Assembly (NCBI RefSeq): GCF_035083965.1
Contig: NC_089739.1
Location: forward strand, 8,482,001-8,546,000
Source of the DNA: Branchiostoma lanceolatum
Taxonomy: Eukaryota; Chordata; Leptocardii; Amphioxiformes; Branchiostomatidae
Reading direction: 5' to 3'
DNA: 64,000 bases
A program made the translations under genes and the position numbers. Positions 24,761 through 45,292 of the stretch are shown here, piece after piece. The notes under the pieces are model-generated. The model made no database searches, had not been told where the DNA came from, and saw only the letters and a list, made by a program, of their open reading frames with translations. The stretch's first letter is position 1, and the number at the start of each line of letters is the position of its first letter.

Positions 24761-25800
24761 TACATTCTTCTGAGAGGGTTATCAAGTAGCTGTATATCTA
24801 ACAATTAAGCGAGATCATCAGATGTTGGCAGTTCTGCCAAATTTTGCTGGTTTTCATAAACAAACAAAAACATGGCAGCTACCAGCCAAAGAAAATCCAT
24901 TCATAGTTCATTTCAGAAGTACATCAACCTCTGCTAGCTGATTCCTCACTCTAGTTACTTGTTAGATATTCAAAACTGCTGTGCTTCTACCTGAAGTAGA
25001 CCAGCCTGAAGATAATCCATCATTATCACTTGTAGCTAGAAATCACTTCTGTAAATGTTTATTGTGAATGTAAGCAGCGATGGAAGCAATGCTTTATAAC
25101 GCTACTAACTTCTGTAAACTTTATTGTACGATAGCTGATATTCAATAAGGTTACCAGAGATAGAAAGATATTTGTGTTTTCATGGTATTTCGCATGTCGT
25201 TTGTACTGAATTACACTGTACTGTGTTGTGGTTCTGTGGTACAGAAATGTTATAGTGTGCTATCACTTTTAGATTTCACATGTTTTCCCGTATTGGTTTT
25301 GTGTGCTTGTGTGTTTATGAACAGTGCGTCTCAATAAGTTCTCAATGGATTAACGTGATATATATCGAGCAGTGATTTTGTTATTTGCAAAGACATACAT
25401 TTTAGCCAAGGAACCAAATAGCTCCATATGGATTTTTTTCTCATACTAAAATAAGTTGTCAAGATAATCTAATGAGATGTATTTTTCTCAAAGTAGCTGA
25501 TTTTGAACCATATTGCGAACATGAGCCAAATTCCCAGGGTGATGAATTTCACTGCATACAGATATTCAATAATTCAGAGATAGAAAGATATTTGTTTTCA
25601 GTTCCGCATGTCGTTTGTGCTGAATTACACTGTGCTGTGTTGTGGTTCTGTGAGGCTGAATTGCTGGGATACGGTGTGCTATCACTTTTAGATTTCACAT
25701 GTTTTCACCGTCTTGGTTTGTGTGCTTGTGTGTTTATGAACAGTGTATCTCAATAAGTTCTCAATGGATTAACGTGATTCATTCTAAAAGAATTAGTGTT
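24761..25800 (+). other. 3' flank with a 215-bp direct duplication
   Basis: This is the probable 3' untranslated or flanking region of the NHR/MIB-repeat gene. Positions about 25146-25360 and 25565-25785 are near-identical (agatagaaagatatttgt ... tcaataagttctcaatgg). The copy at 25472-25756 happens to stay open for 94 codons but has no recognisable domain. I see no convincing AATAAA close to the stop. Confidence 0.6.
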
Positions 25801-26156
25801 CAATTCAAACAAAATTGTGATGTTTTAATTCTTGATTTTGTGTGATTATGAAATGTTACAAGACATACTAACAACATGTGAAGCCTGAATGATTCTGACA
25901 TAAACCTGACCTATGAAATTACCTGTCATTAGTACAGACATGCATACATTGTTCGACTGATACTTGTTAAAATCTTTCAGGCAATATTGCTGCAGACCGC
26001 TTGGTCGAAAATAAAGAGCAGAATTCAAATGTGCAGCCATTGTGTTTTGATGTTGTTTTATAATCTGCAAAATCCAAGAAACCATTTGTAATAAAAGTGA
26101 AATATATTCCAATGACAATATGGAGTTACAGACCGAAATATTTACCACGAGGCGTT

Positions 26157-26162
26157 TTTATT
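26157..26162 (-). terminator. Polyadenylation signal AATAAA (decarboxylase gene)
   Basis: tttatt on the + strand reads AATAAA on the minus strand, about 70 bases after the decarboxylase stop codon. Confidence 0.55.
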
Positions 26163-26229
26163 TTGAAATCAAACGTTTGATATGGAAAATCTCCTGATAG
26201 CCATTCTGCATTCTATACTCAAATAAAAC

Positions 26230-34321
<8,092 letters not shown>

Positions 34322-35000
34322 CTTAGAGGGCTTGAGTCGAACAGCACACTGCGGATGGGAAACCAAGGTTTAAAATCAGACTCCTTGGGAAACCGAGCTG
34401 TTTTGAATTCCTCAGGTGTCACGTCGTTGTTATGCAATCATGGATGTCACGTGATGAGAGTGTTAAAAGTGGGAAAAGCTGTTTTTGTTACCAAGTTTTT
34501 CCGGTAACAGTTCGTATGTCTTGCATAAACGTGTACGAATTCGATGAAAAAAATCGCACGGTCCAAATTTATTCCACATGTGATCTCCAAGCAGATGTAG
34601 CAGTCGGGCTCGTTTTGAGCAAGGAGGTTTAAAAATCATATCTGGCGGTGTTTGTACTCTGCTGGTATATGTATGTATAAAAAAAGGCGTAATCCCCAGA
34701 AAGACTTAAAGACACCGCCTAATAGTGAAGTAGTTGTAAAAAATGTGCTTGTAACAACAAATCTAATCATAAAAAAACACAAGAACGGCAACAACAAGAA
34801 CAACAAATTACGTGCAGGTACTGTGTGATTTGCATATAAGCTTATCCCTAATCAGCATACAAAAACCTTGAAATTAGACGCTATCAGTTTGTTAAACCTG
34901 GCGTCGGCAGCACGCAACACAGACTGCACGTAACACAGGTACGAAAATCTTCTATAACATTTAAGTTTATAAGGTAGGCCCATAGCATTTTTGAGGCTGT
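34322..35000. promoter_or_regulatory. Upstream region of the decarboxylase
   Basis: Divergent spacer start. A CACGTG E-box-like site occurs at 34447-34452. No TATA box was identified with confidence, so the promoter position is only inferred from the gene start. Confidence 0.25.
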
Positions 35001-35056
35001 AGAGGCAGTGGGTTGTTGTTACCCACGGTGTCTAGGGTAAGGTATTTGAAGGTGGA

Positions 35057-35282
35057 GCCCAGCCCTAGCCTCTACCAGGCCCCCGTCGGTAATCGCCCCC
35101 GTCCTATCGCTGGCAGAAATCGGCCGAGGTACTCCGCTATACTGGGTAGTCCGCTATACAGTGAAGCTCCGTCCATCGAAATGGAACTTTACTGTATAGC
35201 GGACCTACCCTGTATAGCGGAGTACCTTGGCTGATTTCTACTTTTTCCCAGCGATAGGACGGAAGCCTGGTAGAGGCTAGCC
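35057..35282. mobile_element. Foldback MITE, about 225 bp
   Basis: The arms mirror each other from agcctctaccagg (35067) to cctggtagaggct (35279), through the cctatcgctgg and ggtactccgctata blocks, to a loop near 35170. It is nested in or beside a SINE-like family B fragment (35000-35056 and 35283-35480). Confidence 0.8.
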
Positions 35283-35480
35283 CATCCCCCCCTTCCACCG
35301 CCTTTTACCTCCCAACCCGAAGTCAGGAACCCCGGCATCTTTACACCTGGGTATAGCAAGGCGGTTATAGGCAGACTATAACCGCCTTGGGTAGAGAGAG
35401 GAAAGTCGTATTCAAGCCAGGAATGGAACCCATGACAGTTCGATCTTGTGTCCGCTAGTCATTTGACGCCACTAGGTTTG
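35283..35480. repeat. SINE-like family B fragment
   Basis: Shares cccgaagtcagg, ttacacctggg and the gttcgatcttgtgtccgcta block with the copy at 44125-44375. A short inverted block (aaggcggttatag / ctataaccgcctt) is inserted at 35359-35390. Confidence 0.55.
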
Positions 35481-35989
35481 AGAGCCTGGCGGGACAGAAA
35501 TATACTATAACACATGCTCTTTTAAACAATTCGTTGAGCGGCCTGTCAAATCTTTGGTCGTTCAGCCTTTAGTGGGAAAGGGGATGTAAACAGCGCGCTT
35601 CCTGACCTCTTCTCGCTCCGGTTCAGTCCTAGCTCGTCACCGGTGTCCAAGATGCCGCCTGCGCCTCCAGATGGATATACAGGTCGTTGACCTTTGGATT
35701 CGACTTTAGAATCTTCCTGTTAGACCTTTGTATCTGTTCCAAGTTGAAGCGGATGCGGTGTGACCTATATAGAGATTTTATGGTTAGGATACTTTGGCAA
35801 CTTGACAGTTCGGTCCGAGCCAATCAGGACGATTCGGTACAATGTCCCAGACGACTCGGCTTATGGTTATAGTTATGGTTAGAATTATGGAGTTAAAACA
35901 AGAGTTAGAGTTAGGCGTTGTCTTGCCGGAGAAACGTCCAGAAACAGTACTTGGCATGGTGCCGAATCGTCCATTCAAGGTTGGAACCG

Positions 35990-36290
35990 GATGTGATGTG
36001 ACCTATATAGAGATTCAACACATCTGCCAATCTCGTCACCAAGATTATTATGTAAACGATATTCCAAACGTTTGGCTGGTGAACAAACATATTAAACACC
36101 TGACAAAACAGAAAGCCCAATAAAAGGCCTAAAAAAGTTTCCGATGTGATGTGACCTATATAGATATTCAACACATCTGCCAATCTCGTTACCAAGATTA
36201 TTATATAAACAATGTTCCAAACGTTTGGCTGGTGAACAACAAATAACACATGACAAAACAGAAAGCCCGATAAAATGCCTAAAAAAGACG
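35990..36290. repeat. 149-bp tandem duplication
   Basis: The unit starting gatgtgatgtgacctatata at 35991 is repeated at 36143 with a few substitutions. A short partial unit lies at about 35755. Opposite short ORFs spanning it are repeat artefacts. Confidence 0.8.
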
Positions 36291-36504
36291 TCCAAAACAA
36301 GCTGGAGCCTAACCTCACTGTTGAGACTACCCTCTCTGCTGTATGCTTGCGCCAGCGTTCGTGTAAAAGTTGCTCCGTGTTCCAAGAAGCTTATGACATG
36401 TCATCTCTTCAGAAGAGTTCATCTGACGTTAGCCAATGGAAAACAGATGACTACAAAAAGAATGACCATATATGGCAATATGCAAACGATTTACGTAATG
36501 CAAA

Positions 36505-37218
36505 CGATTTACTCCGCCCACCACTTACGCAACTGTATCTTCAGGTCTTATCTAAGTACTGTATTACAATCGTTCCAAAAGGTCTTATCTAACTTTCTTG
36601 TGAATCTCATTACAGTAGCCAGGTTTGCGTAACACCGCTCCTTTAAACTCGGACGGACCGTCTTCGGGAGTCACTTGGTCTACAGAGGTGGCAACGTCGC
36701 AACTATTCTGACATCTTAAGAAAGAAATTTTAGGTAAGTGTTTCAGTTATTTGAAATTCGTAAGCGTTGGGGGTATTTGAAGAACCCGAGTACAACTTTT
36801 TATATGTTTTGTTCGTAAGCCACGAATTATGACCTCCTTGGTGCACTGTTGTCATTAGTTAAAACTGCTTTACTCCGCCCACCACTTACGCAGCTGTATC
36901 TTCAGGTCTTATCTAAGTATTTGCACAATCGTTCCAAAAGGTCTTATTTAACTTTCTTGTGAATCTCATTACATTAGGTTTGCGTAACACCGCTCCTTTA
37001 AACTCGGACGGACCGTCTTCGGGAATCACTTGGTCTGCAGAGGTGGCAACGTCGCAATTGTTCTGACATCATAAGAAAGAAATTGTAGGTAAGTGTTTCA
37101 GTTATTTGAAATTTGTAAGCGTTGGGGGCATTTGAAGAACCTGAATACAACTTTCTGTATGTTTTGTTCGTAAGCCACAAAATTATGACCTCCTTGGTGC
37201 ACTGTTGTCATTAGTTGA
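36505..37218. repeat. Approximately 358-bp tandem duplication
   Basis: The block from ttactccgcccaccacttac (about 36509) to ggtgcactgttgtcattagtt (about 36859) recurs from about 36869 to 37215 at high identity. Confidence 0.85.
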
Positions 37219-37279
37219 AACTGTTTCTCTCATTTTTGACCTCAATATCTTCAAATTCTGTGGTTCAAATTGGACTTTA

Positions 37280-38752
37280 TTGTATCAAAATGTGCAGAAT
37301 CTAGTACGTAATGAAATGTATGATTTTCATTAATCTGTATTTTGGCGATCTCGACTAATACTCCAAAGCGCCAGGGTATCGTTACCAAAATCGCAAAGAC
37401 CGATAAATTATGATCATGATCACGAGGCTCTGATGTCACGCGGCAATCCACGTGCGCGCACTTTGGCCACATCTTGAAAACTCAGACTTTTTCCAGCTTT
37501 TAACGATGATATCTCAAAATTCTGTGGAACATATTCTGACTTAAATACCTCAAAATTTACTAAATCTAGTTAGCCATTACATGTAAAAGTTTTTTTTAAT
37601 AAACTTTGCCTCGAAGTGATCTCGGGTTATGCTGCAAATTTGCAGAATCTAGTACGTATCAAAATGTGCAGAATCTAGTACGTAATGAAATATATGATAT
37701 TCATTAATCTGTTTTTTTTTTGCGATCTCGACTAATACTCCAAATCGCCAGTGCAAATCGCAAAGACCGATAAATTATGATCATGATCACGAGGCTCTGA
37801 TGTCACGCGGCAATCCACGTGCGCGCACTTTGGCCACATCTTGAAAACTCAGACTTTTTCCACCTTTTAACGATGATATCTCAAAATTCTGTGGAACAAA
37901 TTCTGACTTTAATACCTCAAAATTTACTAAATCTAGTTAGCCATTACATGTAAAAGTTTTTTTAAAATAAACTTTGCCTCGTAGTGGTCTCGGGTTATGC
38001 TGCAAATTTGCAGAATCTAGTACGTATCAAAATGTGCAGAATCTAGTACGTAATGAAATATATGATATTCATTAATCTGTTTTTTTTTTGCGATCTCGAC
38101 TAATACTCCAAATCGCCAGTGCAAATCGCAAAGACCGATAAATTATGATCATGATCACGAGGCTCTGATGTCACGCGGCAATCCACGTGCGCGCACTTTG
38201 GCCACATCTTGAAAACTCAGACTTTTTCCACCTTTTAAAGATGATATATCAAAATTCTGTGGAACAAATTCTGACTTTAATACCTCAAAATTTACTAAAT
38301 CTAGTTAGCCATTACATGTAAAAGTTTTTTTTTAATAAACTTTGCCTCGAAGTGATCTCGGGTTATGCTGCAAATTTGCAGAATCAAGTACGTATCAAAA
38401 TGTGCAGAATCTAGTACGTAATGAAATATATGATATTCATTAATCTGTTTTTTTTGCGATCTCGACTAGTACTCCAAATCGCCAGTGCAAATCGCAAAGA
38501 CCGATAAATTATGATCATGATCACGAGGCTCTGATGTCACGCGGCAAACCACGTGCGCGCACTTTGGCCACATCTATCTTGAAAACTCAAGAATTTTTCT
38601 ACCTTTAAACGATGATATCTCAAAATTCTGTGGAACAAATTCTGACTTAAATACCCAAAAATTTACTAAATCTAGTTAGTCATTACATGTAGAAGTTTTT
38701 TTTCATAAACTTTGCCTCGAAGTGGTCTTGGGTTATGCTGCAAATTTAATAC
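37280..38752. repeat. Four-copy satellite, unit about 368 bp, upstream of the P450 gene
   Basis: The units start near 37282, 37657, 38026 and 38393 (tatcaaaatgtgcagaatct). Each contains the palindrome tgatcatgatca, the block tgatgtcacgcgg (37431, 37798, 38166, 38532) and ccacgtgcgcgcac. These hold CRE/ATF-like (TGATGTCA), dioxin-response-core-like (GCGTG on the minus strand) and E-box (CACGTG) sequences. Regulatory use is inference. Confidence 0.85.
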
Positions 38753-39235
38753 ACTACGAGGCAGGGCGGTATCTCAAAATCACGCCAGGCGTAGGCTCGT
38801 GTGTAGTGTGTACAGAAGAGATACTTAGTACATGGATGGAAATTTGTGTGTGATTTGGAAACCAGTGTTTGTGTTAAAAGGTAGATAAGCGGCTCCCTTT
38901 ACAGCTCTAAAGCATCAGAGATTACGTGTTTGAGGAGAGTCACACCCGGAGCATGTTAAAGAACCGACACCATGCTTGAATGTCGACAACAGTCGGTCCA
39001 CTGATTAAACTATTAGAAACAAACAAAAAACAAATTATGAAAAAAATAAAGTGTGCAGGCTATTGTCCATAGTTGTTATGCAGCTAACTCCCTACACCCC
39101 TCCTCCTGAACCTGTTGTTTATCGTATTATGTATCATGTACTTTCTTGTTGTGCAAAAAAGATAAACAAACAAACAAACAAACTATGATACATGTAACTT
39201 TATTTTTTTCTCAAATTGTTTGTTCGAATCTTTGT
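38753..39235. other. Spacer, no gene
   Basis: Possible decayed repeat remnants; no gene or clear structure. Confidence 0.4.
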
Positions 39236-39237
39236 CA

Positions 39238-39905
39238 CCACTTCTAGTGATACGCCTACTGATACGCAATGTAACAGTTACTCAAGCAACTAGATAGATT
39301 TTGAAAATGGACAGACGTTTCAGTGCAAATGTTGTCTCGCGGATCAACAGTACTCAAGAGCTAATCGACTCAATAGCATCAACCATATCTTGACGTTGTC
39401 TTATTTTTGTTTCCACTTTGACTATCTAAAAATATGTTACATATAAATTCATAGTTTTTGGGTTAAAGTCTGGTGAACAACATTATCTGTTCAGTTCAAC
39501 GGTCATTGACGAGAGGTGGAGGATATCACCTGATACTATTTCAAAAAAATAGGAGCTATTGTCTCTTTTACATCAACCTTGTCTTAACCTTGTCTAATTT
39601 GTTTCCTTATTGGACATCTAAAATTGTCTTCTCTTTATTTGCATATTAATTCATAGTTCGTGGTTAAAACCTGCTGTTCGACTTTTCGACAAATCTTGCT
39701 CATAGTCACTGACGAAAAGTAGTGGATGCTACTTGAAACGTCCAACCGTTTCCAAAATCATATCAAGCTGCCTGAGTAACTGTTATTTGGCGTATCGTAT
39801 TACCTGGATGTCTAACCTTCATCGACGTAGTACTACCTGAAAAGTGTGACCACTTCCAAATTTTGTCCAGTTGTTTGAGTAACTGTTATTTGGCGTATCT
39901 AATTA
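39238..39905. repeat. Element with diverged inverted ends
   Basis: gatacgc..taacagttactcaa.caact at 39250-39292 is mirrored by agttgtttgagtaactgtta..gcgtatc at 39870-39900. A further copy of the right arm lies at 39770-39800. It ends immediately before the P450 promoter. Confidence 0.5.
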
Positions 39906-39941
39906 CATGGATGTGTAACCTTCATCGGCGTAGCCTACTGA

Positions 39942-39948
39942 TATAAAC
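39942..39948 (+). promoter_or_regulatory. TATA-like box of the P450 gene
   Basis: TATAAAC about 57 bases before the ATG at 40005, with pyrimidine/CAG context (ctcagttttc, 39961) where an initiator would fall. Confidence 0.45.
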
Positions 39949-40004
39949 CGAAGACGCACCCTCAGTTTTCTACAGCGGAACTTCCCAACCAGACTCTATA
40001 CGCG

Positions 40005-40949
40005 ATGTTCCTCCTCCACGGCCTTCTCAAGTGCACGTGGGACCTGTACAGTCTTCTGAAGCTGGCAGCGGTCCTCCTGTGTCTGTGGTGGCTGCGGAAA
40101 CCCCGTCGCCTCCCGCCCGGTCCAGTCAACTGGCCGCTCCTGGGCAACTTCCTCAGCCTCACACAGGTCAGTAGGCTTGGGCTGACATAACCTGGAATCG
40201 AGTCTGAATCGTCGTTAGGCCGGGCGTTATATGCCAGGCGCTCTACGGGGCAGCAGGCGCTTTCCGCCGCCGAACTATCTTTGCCACCCGGTAGTTTATA
40301 GGGCCACGAGGATCCGCCTGCTACCCGGTAAAGCGCCCGGCCTATGGCGCCCGGCCTAACGACGACGTAGACTGGCTTCCAGGCTAGGGCTGACATCACT
40401 GTCATTGATGGTAAAGGTAGTCCTATAGCCTTTTTGATGAGGCCGTTTGGGGAGTATCTTGTTATCCACTGTGTCTTGGAAAGCCCCCCCCCCCCCCCCA
40501 GCACGACGTTTTCTTCTGAACAACGTCTCATGCCAAAAGATTAAATCTTCTACACAGATGCTTGATATTAATGTTCGGGACAGCCAATACCAGTCCTAAC
40601 GGTAACCACTCTGGTCCACCCTACCACAGGACGAGCCGATGCTGCTGAAGTCCTGGGCCAGGCAGTACGGGGACGTGTTCATGTACCACGTGGGCAGCAG
40701 GGCCGTGGTGGTTCTCAACGGCTACAGGACCATCCACCAGGCCCTGGTCAAACAGGCGGAGGACTTCTCCAGCAGACCCTACATGCCCATCACTGCAGAG
40801 AACTCACAGAGGAAAGGTAGTTATACACAGTTTATCACATTGAAATCTATCTGTGATGGAAAAATTGATTATGATCATGAATAAAGATGTTTAAATGCAA
40901 TTGCCAACAGAAAGTTGATGTTAAAGAATGGGTTTCTCATAGACCTTTG

Positions 40950-40998
<49 letters not shown>

Positions 40999-43900
40999 TA
41001 GTTATAATGTAATGCTTTACTATTGTTATATTTGTGTTTTACTGTTGGTATACTCACATGTTTTAAAGTAGTTGATACATGTATTTACCATATTTACATG
41101 TTTTGCTGTTGTTATATCTACACGTTTTAAACTGAAGTTAGAAATACGTCGATGTTGAAGCCCTGCACTCTCTCTGTAACACTTTACCGCAGCTGGTATT
41201 TGTTGAATTTTAGATTTTCATATTATAACATGTTTGTTGTACCTGTTTCCCCACCCAGGTGTCATCCACGTGCCTTACGGTCCCTTCTGGAAGCAGCACA
41301 GAAAGTCCACCCTGCTGAAGATGCGCGAAATCGGAGTGGACAAGCCGGTCTTAGACCAGAAAATCGCCGAAGAAGGACAGTCCCTGGTCCAAGAGATCAC
41401 GAAGAAAGAAGGAAGACCGTTCGACATGACTAAGTTAATACAAACGGCCGTTTCCAACATCATATCCACCATGCTATGCGGTACAAGGTACGAATACGAT
41501 CACCCTGGGTTTCAACGGTTTATCTCCAACGTCGCTTTGAATTTCAAATTTTCCCGCCTTTCCATGCTGCCCAATCACTACCCGTGGACCAAGTGGGTCC
41601 CTGGTCTCAACACGGAGTTTAACCGGACCCTGGAGTGTAATAAAGAGATTCGGGAACATATCCGCGAGCACCTCGTGGAACACGAGACCTCATTCGACCC
41701 CGACAACATCCGGGACTTCATGGACGCCTTCCTTAATGAGATACGTCATCAAGACGACGAGGCTGCGACCGTCAACAAAGAACAGCTAGTGCAGGTAAGC
41801 ATTAAAATCAACATTTTGAAAAAAAAGAGCAAGCTCTTATCTTTGCTCAAACACCTTTGAGCGGTATGTATCTTGTAGAAAACAGGAGGATCAGTACTTT
41901 GCTGATGTGGAATTGTTTTAAGTTGCATGCGCTGCAAGTATTCCTCCTTAATCCTATATATAGTTCAAACGACTCACTTCAGAAACACCGTATGTTTGTT
42001 GTACATTGAAAATTGGTAAGATCATTTTTGTGAACATGACAAGGCTACTGAACTTCATAGCACCCGAGGACCTAATGCAAGTTTTACTGTCATTCTTTTC
42101 CATGGATCCAGTGCTCCTATGGTCAGAACATTATCCAGAAATGAAAACCCCCAAATGAAAACCCCAAATAACAACATTCATATAACCTATGAAACTCCAA
42201 TTGCAGGTGATCAGAGACATGTTCGTGGCTGGTATAGAGAACATCGCCACTGCGCTGCGCTGGTCCCTGCTGTACTCCGTCCTGTACCCGGACATACAGG
42301 GCAGAGTGCAGGAGGAGATCGACCACGTGCTGGGGAGAAACGGCACTCCTACCATGGCCGATCGGAAAAAGGTGGGTTTTATAAATACAAAAATAAATGC
42401 ACATAAGTATGCCGCAAGCGTCAAAACCACAGCATGACTTCATCTTCAGAACTTTTTGAACGGAACCGGGTGTTCTCCAGGTTCGTCGGAAACTTTGAAA
42501 AAATGACGGACATCTCAAGCGGTAGCGGGAAGTGCGTGTCTTCCAAGACGTTCTCACTGCACAGCAAAGTCGCATCCATACGTGGTTGATATTGCTATGC
42601 AGTGTTATAAGGTAGATTCAACTAATGATGCAGAAAAATAATCAAAAACAAAGAATTTTGTTTTATGTTCATATCACAATATGCCCCTTTAAAGAACCCA
42701 ACATCCAAGAGTAGGGGTGACCTGTCGTGCTTAGTGCAAGTCGAGGAAATAACCGCGCAGTGCGTCATCAGCTACCGAAGAAAGCATTACGCTTAATTTG
42801 CCTCAAGCTTTTCGCTTCGAATTCGACTTATGATGAAGAAACATGGATGCACGTGTTACGAATAGGAAGTGACCACCTTTGCATAAGGACCACATGGCCA
42901 CTGATACAGTCAAACCTATACCAGTAACCACTTCTACACACTATTAAGGACCCCCTGGCCAATGTGACCACTTTTTGGTGATCCCTTAGATGTTTTTTCC
43001 CATTGACACAAGCATTCCTGTCCACGTTTTGTCGCTCCCTTTGGTGCTTTTTTTTAGGCCGACTGTATCGATATAGCATCAATCTATAACGAAGCGCTAA
43101 CTCATGAAACAATTGGCCATATTTTACCCAGATGCCGTTCACCGAGGCGACTATAGAGGAGGTACTCCGGTACGCCACAGTCGCGCCGCTTACCGTGGAC
43201 CACGCCACCAGTAGGGACACCTCCCTCAACGGGTACTACATTCCTAGGGTGAGCAGATCCAACAGCTTCTAGTTTGAATCGCATGATACTGTCACAATGA
43301 TGCATGTTTGACTTTACCATCAGACAGTAGGAGCTGCGTAGCCTGGTCTATTCCGCTGGTCAGGCCCCTAAAAGGTGGGCAGATCCAACAGCTTTACTGT
43401 ATCATTAGCATGATACTGTAACAGTTACGCATGTCTGACTTTGCCCTCGGAAAGGAGGCGTTGTGTAGCCTGGTATCCATCGTATCTTAGCTCTATTTCG
43501 CTCCTCCTATCGCTTCCTTGCCGTATATCCTGGGATCGTTGGAGCAACCCGGAGCTAGAATAGGATGAATTCCAGACCAGAGTTGTGGTGCAGTACTAGC
43601 ATTTAATCTAATACGTTTGCAGCGTGGAACTGTAAAAGAATGATAAAACGTATCTTCCTAACCTATGTTTCCTTCAACGTGAATATGTTTTGCATAAATG
43701 AGGGGGGCTTAGCACAATAAGAAGGCCAGTTATTAATAAGATATAAAGGAACATATAACAGGACAAGTTTTCCCTCTGGAGTTTAGGACTCCTTTAAGTT
43801 GGACATGTCTACTAGACTCAGTTTTCGGTAGTACCAATGTAGTGGCAAAAGGCTACTTCAGCAGGGTTTTGGTTAACTAGAGCACACGTTTCTTTCCGCA

Positions 43901-44649
43901 GGACACCCTGGTGCAGGTTAACCTGTGGTCTGTCCACCACGACCCGGAAACCTGGCCGGAACCGGAAACGTTCGATCCAACACGCTTCCTCAACGACGAG
44001 GGACAGTTCCAGAGGAAGGCCGAAAACATCCCGTTCTCACTAGGTAAATGTCATGTTGTACATCGTATACTATTTGTTCAACTGCAAATTTTCTGCTCTC
44101 TAGGACGGGTAAAATGTAGTCCCTAGCCTTTATGAGGCTGTAGGGGCAGTAGCTTGTTATCCACTCTGTCAATGGAACGGTATTGGAAGTCGGAGTCGAA
44201 CCCTCTCTTTCCACCCAACCGAAGTCAGGTACCCATTTTACACCTGGGTGAAGTGAGGAAAGCCGTGCGAAGTGCCTTTTCAAGGACACAACGTCTTAGC
44301 CAGGAATACCAAAGATTGAACCCGTACCTCTCGATCCCGTGTCCGCTAGCCTAGCCACTCAATGCCAGTGCTCTCATTGAACGCCCGAAAAAAAGTTACA
44401 GAAAGTTTGTCATATCTTTAAAGTAACGAGAGGTCTTATTTTGTCTCTTTAGGTCGCCGCATCTGTCTCGGAGAACGAATGGCTCGCGCGGAACTGCTGC
44501 TGTTCTACATAACGCTGCTGCAGCACTTCTACTTCAAGCTACCAGAGGGCGCTGCACGACCGTCAGAAAAGGGCCTGTTCGGCATCACGTATAACCCGGT
44601 GGACTTTGACATTGTCGCAGTGCCACGGTTCAGCGACATGTGTACTTAA
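40005..44649 (+). CDS. Cytochrome P450, family 2-like, complete
   Basis: Membrane-anchored heme monooxygenase; the substrate cannot be read from sequence. Exons: 40005-40166, 40630-40816, 41259-41794, 42207-42371, 43132-43248, 43902-44043, 44453-44649 (TAA). Phases agree and give 501 residues, typical for the family. In order: an N-terminal hydrophobic anchor ([13 protein letters not shown]), the PPGP hinge, helix C W..HRK, I helix [15 protein letters not shown]-helix EEVLR, FDPTRF (PERF region), and the heme loop [11 protein letters not shown] split by the last intron. In the I helix the usual AGxET(T/S) reads AGIENI, so the conserved oxygen-activating Thr is Asn. Intron 1 holds a foldback (40207-40372) and a poly-C run (40484-40500), intron 2 an AC microsatellite (40959-40997), and intron 6 a SINE-like repeat. 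It may be constitutive or xenobiotic-responsive; nothing here settles that. Confidence 0.93.
40207..40372. mobile_element. Foldback element in P450 intron 1
   Basis: gtcgttaggccgggcg at 40211 is mirrored by cgcccggcctaacgac at about 40349-40364, with inner mirrored parts (cagcaggcg / cgcctgct). GC-rich, no coding potential. Confidence 0.7.
40959..40997. repeat. (AC)n microsatellite
   Basis: Pure AC run in P450 intron 2. Confidence 0.95.
44125..44375 (-). mobile_element. SINE-like repeat family B in P450 intron 6
   Basis: Best-preserved family B copy. Read on the minus strand it has TGGCTAGGCTAGCGG (A-box-like) and GGGTTCAATC (B-box-like) near the 5' side, followed by the family-specific body (ttcacccaggtgtaaaatgg, gacttcggttgggtgg). 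Confidence 0.55.
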
Positions 44650-45286
44650 TGATACGAACAGATACCTCAATTGTAGAGAATGTACAGAGTCTGGTAGGGA
44701 CCATGTTTGCGAATCTTAATGGGAAATGTCGAACTACAACTTTTAGCTATGATACAACGATGACATGTTTTAATCTCAACAGTACTTAATGATGTACACC
44801 ACCGCGCTGGACAGTGGGATTTTATCTGATCATTTATGACGCCGACTCAAGTTTTAGTTTTTGAGTGCGTTGCTACTAATGTAATGTTTGATTTCAACTG
44901 TCGATAGGGTACTAATGTAATGCTTGACTTCGACTGTCGTTAGGATTTTAGCCTTATTTCATTTTCTGGCTTTACGCCTTTCAATTTTTATTGTATTTGT
45001 TTTATTTATTATGACACTTAAAATGCACAAGTTGAAGTACCTTAAGTTGTTCTATCTATTTTTTCTCTTCTTAGTTTGAAAATGGCATGATATATATAGA
45101 TGTAAATAACGGAATATTTGTTGTGACGTGAAGGGATGGCGGGAAATCCTCAATGCTTCACTGTGCATGCAACTGCAAAAGTCGAAGACTCTCTCTTGTT
45201 AAGGTTTGAAAGAACGCACCAACTTACATGTATATTGTACAGTTGGTCTAGCTAATCGTAAACCAGTTACTGTAAAACATCATACA

Positions 45287-45292
45287 AATAAA
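45287..45292 (+). terminator. Polyadenylation signal AATAAA (P450 gene)
   Basis: First good AATAAA after the P450 stop at 44649. It implies a 3' UTR of about 660 bases, ending before the TRIM gene. Confidence 0.5.

Noticed and set aside
25472-25756. Small gene in the 3' flank
   Set aside because: It is the second copy of a duplicated flank segment; the first copy is not open, so no coding constraint is apparent.
36225-36632. Two overlapping + strand ORFs of 105 and 135 codons
   Set aside because: They lie in duplicated spacer DNA, have no domain, and are not supported by splice context.
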